64,000 nt of DNA from Phialocephala subalpina (Eukaryota; Ascomycota; Leotiomycetes; Helotiales; Mollisiaceae), in the NCBI GenBank assembly GCA_900073065.1, contig FJOG01000024.1:593048-657047 (forward strand). Direction: 5' to 3'. This document shows, one piece after another, positions 55,456 to 64,000 of the stretch. The translations under genes and the position numbers were made by a program. The notes beneath the pieces were generated by a model, which had not been told where the DNA came from, did not search any database, and saw nothing but the letters and a program-made list of their open reading frames with translations. Position 1 is the first letter of the stretch. The number at the start of each line of letters is the position of its first letter.

Positions 55456-56767
55456 GACTGTTGATTTGCGCAGACGAATGCGATGAGAAATACGAGATAT
55501 GTTCAACACAGACACTTGCTTGGCAAAGAGTAATCAGCTGGGCTGGCTCTCACTCGAGAGAACATGGAGCATATGTATGAGAGGATTCGGACCTCTTTCC
55601 TCGCTGTCACCTCGGTGGACTCATGTTTGCCAAGGTTCATCCTCATTCGAGCAAGTCTCCCAAGAGCCTGGATCAACTCAATCAAAGTCAATCAATCTTG
55701 GCAGTTAGCTGGTAGCACGAACAGAAATGTTCTCTGGTAGGGCCACTCAGCATGCTGCCCTCGAGATCTCTTCCCCAGCTGATTGTTGGGGTTGATTGAA
55801 AACGGGAGGTGAGTCGTGGTAAGCAGTTGTGGGGCTTTAAGCATTCCATTGCTATTCGTGGGGAACCCCGCAAAATGGCACAGTCCCCATGCGACTTATT
55901 AGCTGCAGATCGGACACGGGGAGGAAAAGCATCACGAAGGCAACTTCAAAGCGAATGCCGACCGAGGGGGCCGAAGCACCGCGGCATCAGCCTAATCTGG
56001 ACGTCACGTTACCTCATCTCACAAACAATTCGAAGCAGGGTTTCCCTTTCGCTCCATCTCAACGTCCCCACACCTACACGATGTACATGAGGAGTAAGAG
56101 CTGAGTAAAGACTTATGATGTTGCTCGCCACATGAGGTCGTTGTTCGGGAGATTCTTTGTCGCTTGAAGAAGCCATACAACCCCTGCATTGGAGGTGCAT
56201 TGAGACGTTTGCTCAGGACATAGTGGTCAGAGGTATCAACGCACCGACAAGTTGATCATCGCGCCTTACAGATATTGGCTTCAGTTTAGCCAGATCCGGA
56301 GCATACCGAGCTTTGGTTGATTGCCATGAGCAAGTCCCATCCCGATGGGAATATCCCCGCAGACATCCCGGCAAAGAATGCTATTTTCAATAGGAGGAAA
56401 CCGAGCGTCGACGGACGACATGAGTGTCCGTGTCCTGCAGAGCACATCTTCTCCCCGCAATGTCTCAACCGCAAGGAATGTCCTCATGTCGTGGAGAAGC
56501 ATGGTTTATGGGCGACCTTGTTGGGGCTATGGCCGCTATGCTCCTTGAAGAAGCTGGGTGCAAAGCTTGTGCCGCAAGGAAGTGTACCGAGTCAACTCAA
56601 GAGGTCAGCAGGAATCGTCAGCGGTGATCGTCATCAGGATTGGGCTTCCAGATATGGTTCTATAAGAGCTCCCATTTGCTCCAAAAGAGGTGAGAATGTT
56701 TGAGAGAAGATAAGGTTCGAGATAAAGTTTGCTGACGTAGACAGACATTGGGATATATTTACTCAGC
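55456..56767. promoter_or_regulatory. Divergent region between MFS transporter and esterase
   Basis: 1.3 kb between divergent starts. A 128-aa plus-strand frame at 56317-56703 starts with a non-ATG codon and shows no domain. The space would fit a shared regulatory region, but no binding site is called. Confidence 0.45.
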
Positions 56768-58640
56768 ATGTCCTTCATTCTCTACCTCGTCTTGCTCTTC
56801 ACCCATTACACGTCGACATGGGGTGCTCCACATGTGACTACAGCTCAGGTTAATCTGACATATGAGATTCATCAAGGTTGGCTCAACGTCAGTACAGATC
56901 AATTTCCATCAAAACTCCTCTAAACTATCATAGACAACGGGCAACTTCTACAATTTCTCCAACATCCCCTATGCAACGCCTCCAGTTGGCAATCTGCGTT
57001 TCCTTGCCCCAACTGCACCCACGGTACCAAGTAATCCACCCGTCAATGACGGCTCGAGATATGCTGTCTGCCCGCAAGGCATCCCATTATGGACCTCAGT
57101 TGCGACGGATTGGTTGACCAATGGTATTGGGGTCATCAATCAGTCAGCAGGATATCCCATCCCTCACGTCACAACTTTGCCTCCTGTTCTCCCAGGCACA
57201 AGTGAAGACTGTCTGTTACTAGACGTTCTTGTTCCGAAGACTATTTTTGATAATCGGGCTTCGGGATCAGGTGCACCAGTGTGAGTACTTTTGCTCCGAT
57301 TGCTGTCCCTTTGATGCTGACCAAATAGGGTGACTTGGATCCATGGTGGAGGCTTCACGCTGGGCTGGAAAACACAATATGGAAGCGGTGTAGGATTACT
57401 AAAAGCTAGTCAAGCACATGGCAAAACGGGCGTGATCTATGTCGCCATCAACTATCGGCTAGGACTTTTCGTAAGTCGATTCGCCGTTTGGTGTTTCTCA
57501 AGCTGACGTTGTCCAGGGATTTCTATCAGGTCCCACATTTTCTTCGCAAGGAGGAACCGCAAACAACGGTCTCCTTGATCAGAGAATGGCGATAGAATGG
57601 GTTCAAGCCAACATCCACAAGTTCGGTGGCGACCCGAACAAAGTCACAGTCATGGGAGAATCGGCAGGAGGAGGAAGCACGATACATCAAGTGACTGCAT
57701 ATGGCGGCCTCAAAGGAAAAGTTCCATTCCAAAAGGCGATCATTCAAAGTGGCGCTTTCCTACCAGTACCTGGGCCTGTACGACCAGAGAACATCTTCCA
57801 GAAGTTCTTGGCGAGAGGAAACCTGACAGATCTTTCGGCTGCGCGTGCTGCAACGACCAAACAATTGCAACTTGCGAATGCCATTCTTGTTGGAGAGGCA
57901 CCATTCGGCGATTTCACATTCAGTGAGCAGTCTTTTCCCTTTGTGAAAAGAGAGTCTAATCATTTTCAGATCCCGTCGTAGACGGTTCTTTTGCTCCCGA
58001 CCTTCCTGGAAAACTTCTCCTCTCAGGAGGCTACGACAAATCCCTCACCCTCCTCATCGGCCACAACGACGACGAAGGGCTCTTCTTCACTTCTCCATTT
58101 CTCCCCGAAGGCGACGAAGAAACATTTAAGAAGAATGTTGTCCTCGTCTCGTTTCCAGATGCAGACGCAACGAACGCTTCTTCCTACATCCTCAACACAT
58201 TGTATCCTCCAATCTTCGACGGTAGCCAACCTAGCGGCAGCCAAGGCCAAGGTTACACGAACGAAATCGCTCGCGGCGACTACATCGTCTCCGAAGCTCT
58301 CTTCGCATGCAACGCAGAGTACCTCGCCCGCGCCTTCGGCACCTCAGCTTACGCATACGACTTCTCTGTTCCACCTGCCTTGCATGGAAACGACATCCCT
58401 TATACTTTCTACGAAGGCCCAGCGACAGCTGTCCTAAATGGCAGTCTCGCATTGATCATGCAAGACTATTTCACGAACTTCATGATAAATGGGAATCCGA
58501 ATCGAGCAGGGTTGGTGAACTTCCCGAATTATGGATCGGGGAAGTTGTTGTTGGATTTTTTCACGGATGCGGTTACGTTGGTGACGGATTTCTTGGATAA
58601 TGATAGGTGTAAGTGGTGGCAGAAGGCGCTTTATTATTAG
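56768..58640 (+). CDS. Secreted type-B carboxylesterase/lipase
   Basis: Five exons, 56768-56887, 56934-57280, 57329-57470, 57517-57922 and 57970-58640, giving 561 aa. A signal peptide ([21 protein letters not shown]) leads into the alpha/beta-hydrolase. Signatures are [29 protein letters not shown], the oxyanion loop VTWIHGGGF, and the nucleophile elbow VMGESAGG with S252. The His region reads [14 protein letters not shown]. The [22 protein letters not shown] block is typical ([10 protein letters not shown]). The enzyme would hydrolyse esters outside the cell. Divergent from the MFS transporter and convergent with the transcription factor, it may belong to a small catabolic or processing module. 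Confidence 0.93.
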
Positions 58641-59002
58641 TATGTATATACTTTCGCTATCCTGGGCTTGTGGCAAAGCCAAAAAAAATTGGATGGGAGC
58701 AGGGATGATTGGATGAAAAGGCTAATTTTGAGGTAGTACCCAGTAATCAAATACATAATTAGCATTAGGATAGGAGTTGCGTGTTGTGCATTGTCGGTCG
58801 GGCAGGTGGGACATTCTGTGGAGTTTGGAGATTCAAGTAGTAAGGAACATCACGTCGCATTTTCTTATATTTACATTTCATCCGAGGAGCATAGCATCAG
58901 CGGAGTCTGAATCCTTCTTGGACATCATATCGCATTTGCTTGTGTTTCGCATTCTATCGGAGGGACGAGGCATCAGGAGTTTGGATTGTCGTTGGACATG
59001 TA
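58641..59002. other. Convergent 3' spacer
   Basis: 362 bases between convergent stops; AT-rich, no gene. Confidence 0.6.
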
Positions 59003-61246
59003 TCATTTCTTTCCTCCCAATTCATAATTTCTTCCAAGCGAGGCCCCTATTTCACTCACTTCACCCTCCTCCAAACTCTCCAGCGTCCCATTCGCCTCCA
59101 ACGCCTCATCCACCGCCCTTGTAACACAAGCCAACAACCTAGCCTCCGTACTCCTCGTCACCTTTACTTCCGAAAAACTCGAGTGCACGAATTGGAATCC
59201 CTTATAACCCCCTCCTCCAACATCATTTTCATTTGCCTTACTTGATGCGGTCTCAGAGGCATACTCTGCTCTAGCTATCTTCTCGATTTGATCTCTGGTG
59301 GCTGTTCGAACGGTCATGAGTAGCATTTGTGCGCCGGAGGAACGACGCACGAGTTGGGCGAGGAAGGGCATGAGGATTTGGTCGGGGGAGGAGTTGGTGC
59401 GGATGCGGTTGTTGACGTGGTATACTGCTACGGGGAGGGTGACCCATGCTACTCTGCTCGTCACAAAAATCATCAGCCCTCAACCTCAAAATAAAGAACG
59501 GATGGCAGGAAGAGGAGGGTAAAAGGAAAAGGTGGGAAACGAACAGCCAAGTAGGAATAGCATCGCTCTTCTTATTTTGCATCACGTCGCTTACACTCAT
59601 AGCTACCTGTCTCGCACCATCTTTCATTCGCTGCAAGGGGTCGATTCCGGGTCCTGACAGCGAGGGATGCGAGATGGGGAGATGCAGGTACGGCTGATAT
59701 AAGCCTGCTCGGAGGGAACTTGATTATTATGAATCAGCATTTTCACTTGTAATTCTCGGGGCTGACTTACTGCACCATAATCCGCAAAGTAGAAATCGGT
59801 ACCCAAACAATCTGATCAACATCCTCCTTCGTCGCTTCAACCACAGCCTCTTCGAATTCCTCAAGCCAGGCTTTCAAATCATGATCGAGTTCATGTACCT
59901 CCTCAAGTTCCTCCTCACTCGTCCCACCACCCTCCCCATTCCAATCCCTCGCAAACTTATTCCTTCTCTGCGTTACAGCAATCGCCTCCATAATCTTACT
60001 CAATCTACAAAACCACACGAACGCCAGTATCGCTACACTCTTACTCTTCCAATCTGTGTAAGAAGGGTATTTAGCTTCTAGTCCGAAATCAGTCTCTGAG
60101 ACGACGGCATCGTCGGTTGGTGCTTTGTGTAAACGGTGAGGACGACGCATGCCGAGGGCTAGGACGCGGTCGCGGATTAGGCAGCACCACCAGAGGAGGC
60201 GGCGGCGGGAATGGTGAGGAGGGGAAGAAGGGGTGGAAGAGGGGAGGGGAGACCAGAGTTTAGCTGCGATGGCGTGTTTGAAGGCTTGGTCGAGCCAGTA
60301 GCTGTTGTTTTGGGGGCCGATCCAACCAGGACTCCAGAGGGAGAGGATGAGAGAGATTTGGGTGAGGATTACGGGGTTAGTGGCGGGTTGGGACCAGTAC
60401 CGCGCTTTTAGTTGCTCGACTTGGGCTTCTTGGCCTTCAAGAACGGAGCGGTAGGGGGTGTTGCATACTTGTGCTTCGCTGAGATGCTGGGGTTGGTTAG
60501 TGGTGAAAAGTGATTAAGACTAGGGATAGACATACTGCGAAGCCGGCTACCATGATAGCGTGATAGACAGTGAAGTCTGATGGATCCATAAGTTCCTCTT
60601 TGCCTCTGTACTTTCGGTGAAGCTCAGTGATGTGGTACTCGTCGACTACCGGGAACATCGGATGAATATGATGGAAGTAAAGCGAGACCAATGCATTCTG
60701 TACTCTCCGAATTGGCAATAAGCAAGACTTGACCGTGTAAGTATAGAAGTTTGGAACGAGGTCAAGTCGTTCTTTATACATCAAACAGGCATCAATGTCG
60801 CCGTTCGCTGCTACTTCTGGACCGACTGAGTGGAGGTTGGGCGGAAGTCTTGGCTCAGCGGAGACGAGCGCTGTTGTCATATCAAGACCTTAAAACTTGT
60901 TGAGCGCTACTTCCTCAAACCGACAAAGAACATACTTACTAGGATGAAAGAACGAAGGCATATCATCTTCAGGCTCCTCATTAGCTTCCACGCTGGTAAT
61001 ATCATCGTCGGAAGAGACCGAGTAGCCACACGGTAAGCTTTCACGCCTGGAAAAGTCCAATCTCCTTCTTTTGGCAGCGGAATAGATGGGATTATCCTCC
61101 GACTCATTCGAAGAGTCCATATCCTGACTTTCTCCATCATCTGTCGTGTTGTCGTCGTTGAGCCGTTTCCCCGCGGTTGGATGCGGTGAGCTGTGCCGCA
61201 GCACCTGGGAGACCTCGCTCATGAAGCTTTCCAAATCGAAATCCAT
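59003..61246 (-). CDS. Fungal-specific transcription factor domain protein
   Basis: Five exons, 61246-60940, 60888-60536, 60486-59771, 59718-59545 and 59453-59003, giving 666 aa. The N-terminus is acidic and ends in a KRRRLDFSRR basic patch. The middle-homology region carries LVSLYFHHIHPMFPVVDEYH, DPSDFTVYHAIMVAGFA, WLDQAFKHAIAAKLW and LLWWCCLIRDRVLALGMRRP, the core of the fungal_trans domain. The usual N-terminal Zn2Cys6 cluster is not seen in the first exon or just upstream, so either an upstream exon is missing or this is a zinc-cluster-less member. The C-terminal exon is less conserved. Neighbouring esterase and transporter genes are candidate targets by position only. Confidence 0.88.
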
Positions 61247-64000
61247 CCTTGATGTTGATCTGACGCTGTACTATCTCGAGGCTGTCGTTGCCAGAGTTCA
61301 ATAGCTTTTGCGTTTGTTGATAGTTCACGATGATGCAGGTTCATCGATGATCGGGGAGCAAAAAATGTGGAAGGTGCATCACAAGTTCCATGCGGGGTAT
61401 GCCCTTGCCAAAAAGACCCTGACAGCTGGTTGGTTTCGCTAATCCCCCCCCGGAATACATGTTGGCCCAGGCCTGCAGCTGCATCGCCCGTTCGCTATTT
61501 TTGTTCCATGGAGAGACTTCCAGAACCCATGGAAGAAATACATTAAATATTGAACAGCAGACCCTAGATGAGCCAAAACGCAGCCAAAGAGATGTCTTTG
61601 ATAAGAGAATTGCTGAGTATGGCAGCTGGTCATACCGAAGAGGCGTCAGATCGAAATGTTGGTCAACTGGGAAAAGTCCGATTGATCAAAGTAGAGGTTA
61701 TTGTGAAAAAGGTGTGTACACCACGTGACCCAGATATAAAACAATCTCGAAATTTCTAGTTGAAGAAGATATTATTTGTGGAATCGGTCTTCCTGACTCT
61801 TCATAATATGCGAGAGCTTCTACTTATCCAAGAAGAAAAGTTCTAGAGTCTGACTGACTCCGACGAAGAAAGGATTCACGAGTTGTGCCACAGTAGCGCC
61901 TGCCCTTTTCGTATCATGACTTTGCGTTCTTACACATCGTCTCTGTACAACGTCATCACGCATGCGCCTCTGAGATGAGACGAAAAAGGAAAGAGAAAGG
62001 CGGTGTAGGTCTTTGCAGATGGGAAAAGCCACGTTTTGAGGCTGCCTCAAATTTGTAAGGTAGGAATATGCAACTCAAAATAGCGACATGTGAAATAAAG
62101 TACCTCGTCCTAGGACCCTTGATGCTGATATTAGCTGCATGAGACGTCAAGCTCTTGGGAAGGTGGGAGGACATCCTCAAAAGCAAGAGCGAGCAAGAAG
62201 TAGGTAGCTCAGCTTGATGTGCACGTGAGCCTGGTTGTGAATGACATTCTGGGACATTGAGCTTCCAGAACTTCTGCATGAAACGTTGAAACTCAATCCC
62301 AAGATGCTAAGAATCTCGGAAATGTAGGTAAGCATTATTATCAGTGTCCTAATGTTAGCTATTTAAGCATTTTCGCGACAAGTGAAGCCCCTTTCTCGAC
62401 TCGCTTCGAACCTCGCTTACACTTCGACACCATTTGATGGGATAGGAGTATCCTCAGTGTTGCTTAAAGGTTCGCATAGAGTTGTTGAGCGGTAAGATTA
62501 ATATAAAGGACCATAACTAGATTCTTTCTGTTTACGCGGAGTGATAAAGGTGACTGGCAAAAGTCTTGATTGTTCCATTGGCGGGGTGGTGCCGGAAGCA
62601 GACACCACGAGGGTCGAGCTGCTGAGATTGTAAAGATGATGGGTTAATCCAGGCCGATTCCATAGAAGAGAGTTGCAAAAAGTCGAATCTTCCGAGGAAG
62701 ATCTTATAAAACCACAAGTATGTGTGTGATTTTTAAACGTGCAGATAGCATTCGTATTTCAGGAGAACTCTAAGATGTAAGGGACACGCTACATTGTGTG
62801 TGCATTCTATAAGGTAATCCGGCTACTGATCTGTTGGACGATTTGCTTATTTAAATCTATACCTATCGTCGCAGAGTGGGTACCAGATCGGGTAGACTTA
62901 GCGGCCGGCAAGCGAGGGGTTGTTTTTCTGTCACCATAAGTGAATCAGAGCCACATTACAAGGGAGAGAGTTCGGTATCTTGTGAGGAATCACAGGAGTA
63001 ATTATCACATCTAGTCTAAGCATCAACAAAGAGTTTTGGTGTCACCCTTCACGATTCTCTTTTGCCAGGAATTGGTCCTGGAATCTGAAGTCCTCAATCT
63101 CCTCAATCTCTTCCTACTTTGAAGAACTTTCCTGAATTTCTATTTCATGAAATCGTAGTTTTCCGGGGATCTGCATCTCGGTGATTCCTTGTTGGTAAGC
63201 CTCAGCTGTTAAAGCTAACCTTCTGTCTGTGGATGCTCCATGTGTATTCCCTATTGAGTCTGGTTCCTACCTTGTCAACTCGTCCTTCTGGGCCACCTTG
63301 GTAAGACGAACGTTTTGACAGGTACCCAGAGTCTTCTCTTTGGCATTTTTGAGCAAGTGGGGAACGATAGGAGGATGTGCTCAATAATAGAATAAATGGC
63401 AGGAAGTATTACACGTGACCTGAATTGTTTGCATGATTGAGCGAATACCACTCATCGCGACAAGAGGAGAAAAGCATATATGGCTCGATTGATATCAATA
63501 GTCTCGGTGAGATGGGTGTGATGTAGGTCGTACTGTCCAATTGAATTCATTTGCGACACAAGCCCCCCTTTCATGTTTCGCTTATCACCCTGCACTACCA
63601 TATCAGAAAAGGCTTCCGGGCGGGATTTGACAACGACTTGAAGTCCGATAGCTCTGTCCTACCATGACCTTGGGCTCAGACTTCAGATAGTTATCAGTCT
63701 ATCAATCCTGGTCGAGGATGCACTTTGCCTCGAATGTTCCGACCAAACCAATGGCATCTCTGCCGAAACTTTCCTCAAATTTGTACTTTAATTCCCGTTC
63801 CAGCTGCAAGCGTTTACCAACGCTCTTAGCTTGAAGTACAGATCACCAGGCTTCCAATGCGTTCAAGCCCTCCCAAAATCTCATTTAAGCTTTCGAGAAT
63901 GTTTTGGTGATGTGTCAACTGAACTTTCTGATCGGCGACGACGCTACTGCCACGCTACGGCAGGACCAACTGCTCTTTCGACGAACAGAAATAATGAAAC
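61247..64000. other. Right-hand 2.75 kb, no supportable gene
   Basis: Mixed composition with dense stops. Near the edge (63715-63890, minus strand) a short coding-like frame reads KRLQLERELKYKFEESFGRD, preceded in the same frame by a TGA. It may be the remnant of another decayed gene. No model is called. Confidence 0.45.

Overview
The window is nuclear DNA of a filamentous ascomycete (Pezizomycotina). The evidence is short introns of about 43-109 nt with GTRNGT donors and CTRAC-type branch sites, a CFEM-rhodopsin (PTH11-type) receptor, HET and NACHT-ankyrin genes, a 2EXR gene, a pogo/Fot-type transposase tail, and many in-frame stops that fit C-to-T or G-to-A changes, as expected from repeat-induced point mutation (RIP). 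Protein flavour suggests Leotiomycetes, but that is an inference. Spliced models were built by hand from splice signals and reading-frame continuity; all phases close for the models given as CDS.

Layout. 0-7 kb: CFEM-GPCR, a short-chain dehydrogenase and a coiled-coil protein. 7.4-11.6 kb: a possible decayed gene and a clearly decayed HET-domain gene. 11.6-15.2 kb: no supportable gene. 15.2-29.4 kb: a conserved housekeeping block with a HAL-family kinase, SSK1, ZUO1, MZM1, SLT11 and ERG6. The kinase and SSK1 are both linked to ion or osmotic stress in their families. SLT11 and ERG6 are divergent across 460 bp.

29.4-38.7 kb is an accessory island. It holds a NACHT-ankyrin (STAND/NLR-like) pseudogene bracketed by a 34-bp direct repeat, a truncated C2H2-type protein and a frameshifted 2EXR gene. 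38.7-45.0 kb returns to conserved genes: NSE4 and VPS34 (divergent) and an inositol-polyphosphate 5-phosphatase-like protein.

45.4-48.5 kb is repeat-rich: a pogo-type transposase C-terminal remnant, a 968-bp non-coding element with inverted ends and a candidate 4-bp target duplication, a perfect 250-bp tandem duplication, and an intron-containing tRNA-Gly(GCC). 49.7-52.8 kb holds a USP-like fragment and a four-exon hypothetical gene. 53.8-61.2 kb holds an MFS transporter, a secreted carboxylesterase and a fungal-type transcription factor; these could form a small substrate-uptake module. The last 2.7 kb shows no supportable gene.

Overall, intact housekeeping genes alternate with islands in which recognition-type genes (HET, NACHT-ankyrin) have been inactivated mainly by transition-type nonsense changes, plus a few small indels.
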